Of a DNA stretch of 64,000 nucleotides, positions 28,697-36,380 are shown piece after piece. The first letter of the stretch is position 1; every line of letters starts with the position of its first letter. The stretch comes from Lachnospiraceae bacterium. GTDB taxonomy: Bacteria; Bacillota; Clostridia; Lachnospirales; Lachnospiraceae. The DNA lies in contig JAQYAV010000103.1 of NCBI GenBank assembly GCA_029338675.1, positions 56,768-120,767 on the forward strand, written 5' to 3'. Position numbers and translations under genes: made by a program. The notes under the pieces were generated by a model, which ran no database searches, was not told where the DNA came from, and saw only the letters and a program-made list of their open reading frames with translations.

Positions 28697-29617
28697 ATGG
28701 AAAACATGTCTAGAGTAGGATTAGTTTTATCAGGTGGTGGTGGTAAAGGTGCTTACCAGATAGGAGTACTAAAGGCGTTAAAAGAAAATGGATACCTTGA
28801 TGATATTACTGATATATCAGGTGCATCTATTGGTTCTGTAAATGCAATGCTTTATGCTATGGATAATATTGATATTATGTATGCTGCTTGGAACGATATT
28901 GATATGCGTACAGTATTTGATTTGGATTTAGCCAAACTAAAAATCGATAGCTTATATTTTTCTAGAGAAGAAATGCTAAAGCTAGTTGAAAAATATATTG
29001 ATTTCCAGAAGATATTAGGTGGCAGGTATAATATTTATTGCTCAATATGTAAAGTACTAGAAAAACAAAACTATGAGGTATTTTACAAAAGATTAGCAGA
29101 TTATGATATAGAAACAATCAAAAAAATTCTTCTTGCCTCAACAGCACTTCCAATAGTATATGAAGCTGTTGAAATAGAAGGCGCTTACTATCGTGATGGT
29201 GGCATATGTGACAATGAGCCCATAAAGCCTTTATATGATAGTGGCGTTAGACAATTTATAATTATTGGACTAAATCATAATAAAGTGTTTGATGCTTCAA
29301 AATGGCCAGATGCTTCATTTATTACGATATATCCAAGTAAAGACTTAGGTTCATTAATTGATGGAACACTTAACTTTACTGAACGTGCAATTGAATTTCG
29401 CCAAATGCTTGGTTATAAAGATGGCCTTAGAGCAATAAATACAAAATTCAAAAAAGAAGATATATATATCAATCTTGAAAGTGCTTTATCCGAAAATGAT
29501 TACAACGAAATAAAGATGCAGCTTCGTGCAAATACAGTTTATAAATCTGCTGAAGCTAGTATTAATAAAAACCTAGATAAATTTAATGAAATTGCTGCAA
29601 AATACGATAAATATTAA
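28697..29617 (+). CDS. Patatin-like phospholipase family protein
   Basis: 306-residue serine hydrolase of the patatin family, expected to release fatty acids from membrane lipids. The oxyanion loop is LSGGGGKGAYQIGVLKAL, the nucleophile elbow GASIGSVNA (GxSxG) and the catalytic Asp is in YYRDGGICDNEP. All three are present. ATG 28697 is chosen over the TTG at 28676 because aaggag lies nine bases before it. There is no signal peptide, so it acts in the cytoplasm or at the inner face of the membrane. It follows the MoxR-VWA pair by 58 bases. Confidence 0.92.
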   Translation: MENMSRVGLVLSGGGGKGAYQIGVLKALKENGYLDDITDISGASIGSVNAMLYAMDNIDIMYAAWNDIDMRTVFDLDLAKLKIDSLYFSREEMLKLVEKYIDFQKILGGRYNIYCSICKVLEKQNYEVFYKRLADYDIETIKKILLASTALPIVYEAVEIEGAYYRDGGICDNEPIKPLYDSGVRQFIIIGLNHNKVFDASKWPDASFITIYPSKDLGSLIDGTLNFTERAIEFRQMLGYKDGLRAINTKFKKEDIYINLESALSENDYNEIKMQLRANTVYKSAEASINKNLDKFNEIAAKYDKY

Positions 29618-29637
29618 CCATAAAAGGTCTTTATAAT

Positions 29638-29666
29638 TTGACATTGTTTTGATAAAAAATTATAAT
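29638..29666 (+). promoter_or_regulatory. Perfect-consensus sigma-A promoter
   Basis: TTGACA, 17 bases, TATAAT, 47 bases before the cytidylate-kinase-like gene. Confidence 0.85.
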
Positions 29667-29713
29667 ATAAATATACTTTTAGAAACATATTTTTATATGG
29701 GAGGCTGATATTT

Positions 29714-30328
29714 ATGACTAACAAAATTATTACTATTGGTAGACAATTTGGCAGTAACGGACGTATTATTGGTCAGCAGTTAGCAAACAAGCTTGGTATT
29801 CCATTTTACGATAAAGAACTTCTTAATAAAACAGCTAAAAATTCTGGTTTAAGTGAGCAAATCTTAAGTAGTTTAGATGAAAAACCAACTAAAAGTTTTC
29901 TATACTCATTAGTTATGGATCCATATAATTACACATATAGTGGTGGTGGAATGCAGATTAATCTTAATCAACAGGCATTTCAAGCTACATATGATACAAT
30001 TAAGAAAATTGCAGATGAGGGTCCTTGTGTAATCGTTGGAAGATGTGCAGATTATGCTCTTAGAGAATATGACAATCTTGTTAGAATATTTATTTATGCG
30101 CCTTTACAAGAACGTATAAAAACAGTTGCATCAAAATTAGGAATTACAGAGGATAAGGCTAAATCTCTCATTAACAATGAAGATAAAGGAAGAGCAGCAT
30201 ACTACAATTATTATAGTACAAACAAGTGGGGAGCAATTGATACTTATGACTTACTTGTGAACAGTAGCTTAATGGATATAGATAAAGCAGTAGATTTTTT
30301 AATAAGCTTTATTAATGATATGAAATAA
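29714..30328 (+). CDS. Cytidylate kinase-like family protein
   Basis: 204 residues. The start ITIGRQFGSNGRIIGQQLANKLGIPFYDKELL is the characteristic opening of the cytidylate-kinase-like family (AAA_26), in which the P-loop is GRQFGSNGR. CVIVGRCADYALREYDNLVRIFIYAPLQERIK and NKWGAIDTYDLLVNSSLMDIDKAV are further family features. It is not the housekeeping cmk gene, and its substrate is unknown. It is a single-gene unit with a consensus promoter and a strong terminator. Confidence 0.87.
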   Translation: MTNKIITIGRQFGSNGRIIGQQLANKLGIPFYDKELLNKTAKNSGLSEQILSSLDEKPTKSFLYSLVMDPYNYTYSGGGMQINLNQQAFQATYDTIKKIADEGPCVIVGRCADYALREYDNLVRIFIYAPLQERIKTVASKLGITEDKAKSLINNEDKGRAAYYNYYSTNKWGAIDTYDLLVNSSLMDIDKAVDFLISFINDMK

Positions 30329-30383
30329 AATGTTTTATATATTTTACTTTCAAAAAGCTTTAATTTTATAATATAAAAATTAC

Positions 30384-30429
30384 CAAATGCTAATTTGACT
30401 ATAATATGCAAGTTAGCATTTGTTTTTTT
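30384..30429 (+). terminator. Terminator of the cytidylate-kinase-like gene
   Basis: caaatgctaatttg pairs with caagttagcatttg (14 bp, one G-U pair) around an 11-base loop, followed by seven T residues. Confidence 0.9.
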
Positions 30430-30507
30430 ATAAAATACAAAGAATTAATTTATACAGCAAAAAAAGGTAAGTGTTTTTGACCTGCCAGAAGCGAAAGGAT
30501 TTTACTT

Positions 30508-31290
30508 ATGAAACTTATTTTTTTTGATATTGATGGAACGCTTATTGATGAAAATAATAATCAGATGTCTGATAGTACTAAAGAAGCGATTAATAAAGCA
30601 CGTGAAAATGGGCATATATGCATTGTTAACACTGGAAGAAGCTACAAGCTTGTAGGAGATTGGTTGCCAAAATTAGTAGAATTTGATGGATATTTATGTG
30701 GATGTGGAACGCACATAATATATAATAACAAAACTTTGTTGCATCAGACATTTACAGCCGAAGTTGCGAATCAAATAATACAAGGACTTGAAAAATACAA
30801 AATCGATGCAGTATTAGAGGGCAGCGATAATAATTTTCATAATAATATAGATAAAATACATACTAAGCTTTTTAAGGACTTTATGCTTACCTTCAGTAAT
30901 ATGAATTATGGTTTATATGAAGACGCAATTGGACGCTTTGATAAGTTTTATTGTTATGCCCCTGAAAAATGGCAAATTGAAGGATTTACGAAAGAATTTA
31001 GCCATATACTTGATTTCATTGACCGTGAAAAGGGCTTTTACGAAATAGCACCTAAGGGTTTTTCTAAAGCAAGTGCAATTAAATATATTGCAAATTATCT
31101 AAATATTCCTATGGAAGAAACAGTAGCAATAGGAGATAGCAACAACGATCTTCAAATGTTAAAATGTGCGCACATTGCAATTGCTATGGGCAATGGAAAT
31201 GATAATGTTAAGGGCATGGCAGACTATGTTACAACAAATGTTAGTGAGGATGGAATAAAAAACGCATTAATATGGTTAAATGTAATTTAA
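30508..31290 (+). CDS. HAD-superfamily phosphatase, Cof type
   Basis: 260 residues. Motif I is FFDIDGTLIDENNN (nucleophile Asp), motif II VNTGRS, and motif IV VAIGDSNNDLQMLKCAHIAIAMGNGNDNVKGMADYVT, the full Cof/type IIB pattern. Such enzymes dephosphorylate sugar phosphates or cofactors such as FMN; specificity cannot be read here. It is the last + strand gene and faces the Xer recombinase gene with only 19 bases between the stops and no clear terminator, so the two transcripts probably overlap. The ribosome binding site is gaaagga. Confidence 0.9.
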   Translation: MKLIFFDIDGTLIDENNNQMSDSTKEAINKARENGHICIVNTGRSYKLVGDWLPKLVEFDGYLCGCGTHIIYNNKTLLHQTFTAEVANQIIQGLEKYKIDAVLEGSDNNFHNNIDKIHTKLFKDFMLTFSNMNYGLYEDAIGRFDKFYCYAPEKWQIEGFTKEFSHILDFIDREKGFYEIAPKGFSKASAIKYIANYLNIPMEETVAIGDSNNDLQMLKCAHIAIAMGNGNDNVKGMADYVTTNVSEDGIKNALIWLNVI

Positions 31291-31309
31291 TTATTTAAGC
31301 TCTTAATGA

Positions 31310-32359
31310 CTATTTTTCCCGTAATTGAACTTTATTACGAGCAGCACGTTTGCGTTGATCATCTAAGTCTGCATAATGTTTTCTTGTAGTATTAACATCT
31401 GAGTGACCTAATACATCTGCAACAAGATAAATATCAGAAGTTTCCTGATACAAAGCTGTACCATAAGTACTACGAAGCTTATGGGGTGTAATATGCTTAA
31501 GTGGAACAGCTGAAACAGAGTACTTTTTAACAAGATTTTCAATACTACGTACACCTAAGCGTTTTCGTTGAGAAGATAGGAAAAATGCCTTTTCGTGACC
31601 TTCAACTGGAATAATCTTTTTACGTTCTTCATAATATGCTTTTAGATAAGCAGAAGCCTCATCACTAAAATAAACGATAGCTTCCTTACCACCTTTTCTT
31701 GTAACTCTAATACACATATTTTCGAAGTCAATATCCTTAATATCAAGGCCAACACACTCGGATATACGAATACCGGTACTTAACATAAGAGTTAAAAGAG
31801 CTAAATCGCGATTTTTAGCCTTCTCATGGTGAAGTAATTGATGTTTAGTCAAATTAGAGCCATATTCAACGTTATCAAGGAAATTAGCAACCTCAGCCTC
31901 ATCCATTCGTGTAATTGGCTTATCATGTAATTTAGGCATATCTACCTTACTAATAGGATTTTGGCTTACATACTCATGTTTATACAAATATTTGTAAAAT
32001 ACGCTTAATGAGGCTAATTTACGCTTAATTGTAGCCTTATTATTAGTATATACACGTCCATTCTTACGATACATCTGCAAATAGTCTAAATAATCCTCAA
32101 TAAGCTCATGATCAATTGAAGATAGTACATCTAATGAAATATCTTTTAAAGAGTTAAAATTTGCATCTGTATATGAATCAAAAACATATTCATAAAAGCA
32201 TTTAATATCTCTAGCATAAACTAGCCTAGATCTGGAACTATGAGTTTGCTGTATACCTCTAAAAAACTTCTTAACATAATCAGGAAGTTCGCTACAAATT
32301 TTACGGACAAGTTCAATATTGTTTAATTCATTTTGTTGATGATAATTAAATTCCTGCAT
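31310..32359 (-). CDS. xerS: XerS-like tyrosine recombinase
   Basis: 349-residue site-specific recombinase. The catalytic residues are all present: Arg in LSTGIRISECVGLDIKDI (about 195), Lys in VTRKGGKE (about 220), HKLRSTYG (about 291), LGHSDVNTTRKHY with its His and the nucleophilic Tyr (about 316-327). The N-terminal layout (ELPDYVKKFF..., TIKRKLASLSVFYKYLY) and the length are closer to my memory of streptococcal XerS than to ~300-residue XerC/XerD. ATG 32359 is preferred over the TTG at 32371 because ggagg sits seven bases upstream. It stands exactly where gene direction flips. No phage or integrative-element genes surround it, so chromosome dimer resolution is the likely role. Confidence 0.85.
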   Translation of the reverse strand: MQEFNYHQQNELNNIELVRKICSELPDYVKKFFRGIQQTHSSRSRLVYARDIKCFYEYVFDSYTDANFNSLKDISLDVLSSIDHELIEDYLDYLQMYRKNGRVYTNNKATIKRKLASLSVFYKYLYKHEYVSQNPISKVDMPKLHDKPITRMDEAEVANFLDNVEYGSNLTKHQLLHHEKAKNRDLALLTLMLSTGIRISECVGLDIKDIDFENMCIRVTRKGGKEAIVYFSDEASAYLKAYYEERKKIIPVEGHEKAFFLSSQRKRLGVRSIENLVKKYSVSAVPLKHITPHKLRSTYGTALYQETSDIYLVADVLGHSDVNTTRKHYADLDDQRKRAARNKVQLREK

Positions 32360-32395
32360 AAAAACCTCCAAAGTAGTAGTGTATTACCTAAATCT

Positions 32396-32429
32396 AATTA
32401 TTCGCAAAACCATAGTTTTATGAATAATT
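32396..32429. other. Candidate dif-like recombination site (34-bp inverted repeat)
   Basis: AATTATTCGCAAAAC-CATA-GTTTTATGAATAATT: 15-base arms matching at 13 of 15 positions around a 4-base centre. It lies 37 bases upstream of the Xer recombinase start, inside the transcribed leader. Arm length and symmetry fit a Xer site, and the TTCG..AAAAC.ATA.TTTT..TGAA pattern recalls streptococcal difSL. It could instead be an operator. Confidence 0.55.
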
Positions 32430-32440
32430 TGTATAGGAAT

Positions 32441-32469
32441 AGTATACTGCAAAAGCCTATATAAATCAA
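32441..32469 (-). promoter_or_regulatory. Candidate sigma-A promoter of the Xer recombinase gene
   Basis: On the - strand TTGATT, 17 bases, TATACT. Transcription would start near 32434, placing the 34-bp inverted repeat at the very 5' end of the RNA. Confidence 0.6.
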
Positions 32470-32485
32470 GGGTTTATATAGCTTT
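32451..32485. repeat. Inverted repeat overlapping the Xer promoter
   Basis: aaagcctatataaa and tttatatagcttt are inverted around tcaaggg, with one unpaired base. It covers the -35 and part of the spacer of the xerS promoter, so it may be an operator. Confidence 0.5.
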
Positions 32486-32512
32486 GAGTACTTTTTTAAA
32501 AAATTTGTGCAT

Positions 32513-32561
32513 AAAATAAATGCAATAAATAACTAAAATAATTATCTATTGCATTTATTTT
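32513..32561 (-). terminator. Probable terminator of the RluD-type gene
   Basis: aaaataaatgcaata and tattgcatttatttt form a perfect 15-bp inverted repeat with a 19-base loop, 35 bases past the pseudouridine synthase stop. The stem is AT-rich and the T-run is interrupted. Confidence 0.6.
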
Positions 32562-32562
32562 A

Positions 32563-32632
32563 ATATACTATATTTTATTATTTTCTCAAATACTTTTATA
32601 TACTATATTTTTTTATTATTTTCTCGAAATAC
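32563..32632. repeat. Imperfect tandem duplication of the 3' end of the RluD-type gene
   Basis: atatactatattttattattttctcaaatac (32563-32593) repeats as tatatactatatttttttattattttctcgaaatac (32597-32632). The second copy encodes the last residues of the - strand gene; the first is its non-coding duplicate. Confidence 0.85.
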
Positions 32633-33519
32633 TCAGGCAATTCGGATTTGAATTCCATATATTCACCAGTTATTGGATGATTAAATCCAAGTACACCTGC
32701 ATGTAAAACCTGACCATTTGAATTTACTGGACAATTCTTTGGACCGTACACTTCATCACCTAATAATGGATGATTTATACTAGCCATATGAACTCTAATT
32801 TGATGAGTACGTCCAGTTTCCAGTTTACATTCAATTAACGACAAATTATTTGATAACTCTTTAATTTGCTTATAATGAGTAATTGCTTTACGACCATTTA
32901 TATCAATGGCCATTTTCTTTCTATCTGTTTTATGCCTTGCAATTGGTTTATCAATTGTTCCTTCATTTTCTTTGAAATGATTATATACAATTGCTGTATA
33001 AATACGATTTATATCATGAATTTTAAATTTGTCTGACATAACACGGTGTGCTGCGTCGTTTTTACAAACAACAAGCAAACCTGTTGTATTCATATCAATT
33101 CTATGAACTATACCTGGTCTTTGGATACCATTAATTGATGATAACGAATCTTTACAATGATACATAAGAGCATTTACTAATGTGCCGCTAAGGTGTCCTA
33201 GTGCAGGATGCACAACCATACCTTTAGGCTTATTTACAACAATTATATCATTATCCTCATAACGAATGTCTAAAGGAATATTTTCTGGTAGTATTTCTAA
33301 AACTTCAGGCTCTGGAATACAAACATTAATTACATCATTTAATCGTAACTTATAGTTTGACTTAGCGTTTTTTTCATTTACCCTTATGTCTCCATTTTCA
33401 ATTAATTTTTGAATATACGCTCTAGACATATCTGGTAACTTATCAGACAAAAATTTATCAATTCTAAGCCCTGTAAATTCACTATATTCATCATTAATAA
33501 TTATATCAAATTCATCCAT
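32596..33519 (-). CDS. RluA-family pseudouridine synthase (RluD-like)
   Basis: Makes pseudouridine in large-subunit rRNA (RluD) or in related RNA targets. 307 residues: an N-terminal S4 RNA-binding domain (about 15-65, LRIDKFLSDKLPDMSRAYIQKLIENGDIRVN), then the catalytic domain with the Asp motif GIVHRIDMNTTGLLVVCKND and LETGRTHQIRVHMASINHPLLGD. The target site cannot be told from the sequence alone. It lies downstream of lspA, the common Firmicute order, but here a 200-base AT-rich gap with a tandem repeat separates them. The start has a weak upstream gagga. Confidence 0.92.
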   Translation of the reverse strand: MDEFDIIINDEYSEFTGLRIDKFLSDKLPDMSRAYIQKLIENGDIRVNEKNAKSNYKLRLNDVINVCIPEPEVLEILPENIPLDIRYEDNDIIVVNKPKGMVVHPALGHLSGTLVNALMYHCKDSLSSINGIQRPGIVHRIDMNTTGLLVVCKNDAAHRVMSDKFKIHDINRIYTAIVYNHFKENEGTIDKPIARHKTDRKKMAIDINGRKAITHYKQIKELSNNLSLIECKLETGRTHQIRVHMASINHPLLGDEVYGPKNCPVNSNGQVLHAGVLGFNHPITGEYMEFKSELPEYFEKIIKKYSI

Positions 33520-33614
33520 ATTATATCCTCAAAAAAAACAGAAAGAATAAATTGTTATTTAGACTATTCTAAATATCTTTTATGTAATTTAATCTAGAAA
33601 TCAAACTATTATTT

Positions 33615-33725
33615 GATTAAATTTATTATAGGTTAAATTTATTTTAGGTTATATTTATCAAATTTATTTTAGATTAAATTTATTTTATATTAAATTTATT
33701 TTAGATTAAATTTATTTTAGGTTAA
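33615..33725. repeat. Intergenic 16-bp AT-rich tandem repeat
   Basis: The unit gattaaatttatttta recurs six times (33615, 33631, an interrupted 25-base copy at 33647, 33672, 33688, 33704) and runs into the lspA stop codon. It fills most of the gap between lspA and the RluD-type gene. Confidence 0.9.
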
Positions 33726-34330
33726 TTTGTTTCATCTTCCTTAGAAGCATCTGAAATATTATGTTTAGATGAATTTAATTCTTGATAATTTGAAGCATCA
33801 GATGCACTTTTTACATTAATTTTATTAGCGTTAAATAATAATTCAATTTCTTCGTTGTCATATTTGAAAATAATCAACAAACCAATTATAAGCATACTAA
33901 CAACAACATATATATCTGCTACATTAAAGATAGGAAAATTAATTAATCTAAAATCAAAAAAATCAATTACATATCCATTTGAAAATCTATCAATTAAATT
34001 ACCGATTGCACCTGATAATAATATAACTATTGCACCTCTAATAGATTTAAATTGTTCAAATTTCAATGATCTTATATATATATATCCACAACCAATCATA
34101 ATAATGACTGTTACAATCAAAAATAAAATTCTTTGTCCTTCAAGCATTCCCCAGGCCATTCCTTCGTTTCTAATGTATGTAAAATTAAAAACATCTTTTA
34201 TAATTGGTTTTGTTTCAAACAATTGAAATTTAGTTTCAACAATATGTTTTGTTAATTGATCAATGGCTGTTAAAAATGCAATACATAATATAGGCAAAAA
34301 ATAGATTTTTGTTTTCGATTTATTATTCAT
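33722..34330 (-). CDS. lspA: Lipoprotein signal peptidase (signal peptidase II)
   Basis: Membrane aspartic protease that removes lipoprotein signal peptides. Four membrane helices are visible, with the catalytic Asp residues in GAIGNLIDRFSNGYVIDFFDF and FPIFNVADIYVV. FNFTYIRNEGMAWGML is the other family motif. At 202 residues it is longer than the usual 150-170: the last ~45 residues are a hydrophilic Ser/Asn/Asp-rich tail ending right at the intergenic repeat. It starts one base after the aroB stop, with gaaaggt upstream, so it is coupled to aroB. Confidence 0.93.
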   Translation of the reverse strand: MNNKSKTKIYFLPILCIAFLTAIDQLTKHIVETKFQLFETKPIIKDVFNFTYIRNEGMAWGMLEGQRILFLIVTVIIMIGCGYIYIRSLKFEQFKSIRGAIVILLSGAIGNLIDRFSNGYVIDFFDFRLINFPIFNVADIYVVVSMLIIGLLIIFKYDNEEIELLFNANKINVKSASDASNYQELNSSKHNISDASKEDETN

Positions 34331-34331
34331 T

Positions 34332-35426
34332 CTAATTTATACCTTTCAATAGTTCTTCCATTGCTTTTATCATGTCTTCTTCAGTTACATCTAGACTAAT
34401 TAGTGAACTACCTATTCCATCAATTAAAACAAATTTTACTTTAGAGCCAATAGATTTTTTGTCATTTCTTGTAAGTTTCACAATCTCTTTGATATCAATT
34501 GAATCTGGAATTTTAGGAAGATCATATTTCATAATAGTGGAAATAATACAATCCTTAGTTATTTTATCAATAAGACCTTTGTTGTAAGAAATTATTGTAG
34601 AAAGAATGCAACCATACAATACACATTCTCCATGCATAAAAGAAAAATTCATATATTTTTCAATTGCATGACCTAATGTATGTCCAAGATTAAGTAATGC
34701 TCTATCGCCTTTTTCTGTTGGATCCTTTTCAACAACATTTTTCTTAACAATATTGCTTACATACACCATTTCCTTAAGAGTATCATAGTCCTTATCTAAA
34801 ATTAAAGAATGCTTATCATTTAACCAATTAAAATAATCAGCATCCTTGATTAATCCATGCTTAATGATTTCACCCATGCCTGAAACAAACTGTCTATCAT
34901 CTAAGGTCTTTAATGCATTTATATTAGTGTATACTAATCTAGGCATGTGAAATGCACCAACCATATTTTTATATGCGTTAAAGTCAACACCGGTTTTACC
35001 ACCAATGCTTGAATCTACCTGTGATAACAAACTAGTTGGAACCTGTATAAAATCAATACCTCTTAAATATGTTGCAGCTGTAAAACCTGTTAAATCACCA
35101 ACAACACCACCACCAAGAGCAATTAATAAATCACTTCGATTAAACTTTTCTTTGATTAAATGTTCATATAGCGTTTCAACAGTCTTTAAGTTTTTGCTTG
35201 CTTCACCCTCTGCAAATATATGTGTAATAATTCTATCACTCACTTTATGTATAGAACGTAATATAGCATCCATATAAAAGGATGCTACTTTACTTTCAGA
35301 TACAACACAGATATTTTTGCCTTCAAATCCTAAATCAATAAGATAATCAGCTAAATCATCATATGAATCTGAATACACTATATTATACTTGGGCTTTTCG
35401 TCATAATAAATCATTAACTTATCCAT
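34332..35426 (-). CDS. aroB: 3-dehydroquinate synthase
   Basis: Second step of the shikimate pathway, cyclising DAHP with NAD+ and a metal. Motifs are GGGVVGDLTGFTAATYLRGIDFIQVPTSLLSQVDSSIGGKTGVDF, GMGEIIKHGLIKD and LNLGHTLGHAIEKYMNFSFMHGECV, containing the Zn ligands. 364 residues is normal. The ATG has gaggag about 13 bases upstream. No other aro genes are in the window; the gene is embedded in a division and membrane cluster. Confidence 0.95.
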   Translation of the reverse strand: MDKLMIYYDEKPKYNIVYSDSYDDLADYLIDLGFEGKNICVVSESKVASFYMDAILRSIHKVSDRIITHIFAEGEASKNLKTVETLYEHLIKEKFNRSDLLIALGGGVVGDLTGFTAATYLRGIDFIQVPTSLLSQVDSSIGGKTGVDFNAYKNMVGAFHMPRLVYTNINALKTLDDRQFVSGMGEIIKHGLIKDADYFNWLNDKHSLILDKDYDTLKEMVYVSNIVKKNVVEKDPTEKGDRALLNLGHTLGHAIEKYMNFSFMHGECVLYGCILSTIISYNKGLIDKITKDCIISTIMKYDLPKIPDSIDIKEIVKLTRNDKKSIGSKVKFVLIDGIGSSLISLDVTEEDMIKAMEELLKGIN

Positions 35427-35460
35427 ATATCAGAAATGCTCCTCGTAATTATTTTATGTG

Positions 35461-36306
35461 TTATTCTTCTTCCGAATTAAATATAGGTCTTTGAGTAGTA
35501 CGTTTTTTACTAACATCAGCAACTTTTAAGTTACTTGAATTAGTAGCTTGCTTTGTCTTTGGTGGAGTACCATCATAAGGATTATATCTACCATCATCTT
35601 TTTCTTTATTTGAAAATGGATCAACGAAATCATCATTTGCGCCTAACATAGAAGTATAAACAGCACTAGTACTATTCTTTAAGTCATTAGGACTTGCATA
35701 GTTATATGTTGCTCCTGCTGATGCAGCTCCACCAAGTGATGATTCATCTCTCATCTGAGGATCTCCATCAAAAGTTCCAAAATCTGCTGATGCAGCTCCA
35801 CCTGGAATAACACCTGTTGCACCAAATAAGACACCTAATGCACGTTCGTCAATGTAAGAACCAAAATCAAAATCTGTTTCTTTTAAGAACTCTAATTGCT
35901 TCTTCATTAACATACAGAAGTTTGACTTATATGCAGCATACTGAGTTTTAATTAATTCTAATTCATCCTGTATAGCAACAAGCTTATCTTCAGCATCACC
36001 AACGATTGTTTTTGCCTTATTCTTTGCTTCTATTTCTATACTTTTTGCTTCTCTAAATGCTTTAGATTTCGTATCTTCAGAATTTTTTTCAGCAATCAAA
36101 AGCGATCTTTGTAAATCTGTTTCTTTGGATTTATAATTTTGTAATTCATCATTAAGTCTTGCAACCTTTTCAGTTAATTCTGCATTAGATCTGTAAAGTT
36201 TCTCATATGAATCAGATACAATATCAAAAAACATATTTACATCACGTTTTTCATAACCTAATCCAATCTTAAATCTTTTCTGTTGTATATCCAATGGTGT
36301 AATCAT
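35461..36306 (-). CDS. DivIVA-domain protein
   Basis: 281 residues. The first 60 residues, MITPLDIQQKRFKIGLGYEKRDVNMFFDIVSDSYEKLYRSNAELTEKVARLNDEL, match the DivIVA lipid-binding domain and are followed by a long coiled coil (to about 150). The C-terminal ~130 residues are disordered and rich in Gly, Ala, Ser and Asn. DivIVA proteins mark curved membrane at poles and septa and recruit division or growth factors. The gene follows sepF, the usual neighbour in Firmicutes. Whether it is the true DivIVA or a paralogue such as GpsB-like cannot be settled; the ribosome binding site is gggggga. Confidence 0.88.
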   Translation of the reverse strand: MITPLDIQQKRFKIGLGYEKRDVNMFFDIVSDSYEKLYRSNAELTEKVARLNDELQNYKSKETDLQRSLLIAEKNSEDTKSKAFREAKSIEIEAKNKAKTIVGDAEDKLVAIQDELELIKTQYAAYKSNFCMLMKKQLEFLKETDFDFGSYIDERALGVLFGATGVIPGGAASADFGTFDGDPQMRDESSLGGAASAGATYNYASPNDLKNSTSAVYTSMLGANDDFVDPFSNKEKDDGRYNPYDGTPPKTKQATNSSNLKVADVSKKRTTQRPIFNSEEE

Positions 36307-36380
36307 ATTCTTCCCCCCTGATTTGCCATGCTATACACATGTCTTTAATCACTACTATTTATTAATTTATAATATAAATA

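Noticed and set aside
31310-32359. Integrase of a mobile element
   Set aside because: No element genes, tRNA target or direct repeats flank it; XerS-like length and terminus-like context fit dimer resolution better.
33855-34226. 123-residue + strand ORF opposite lspA
   Set aside because: Hydrophobic antisense of a membrane protein gene, which is an artefact of AT-rich codons; all neighbours on this side are - strand.
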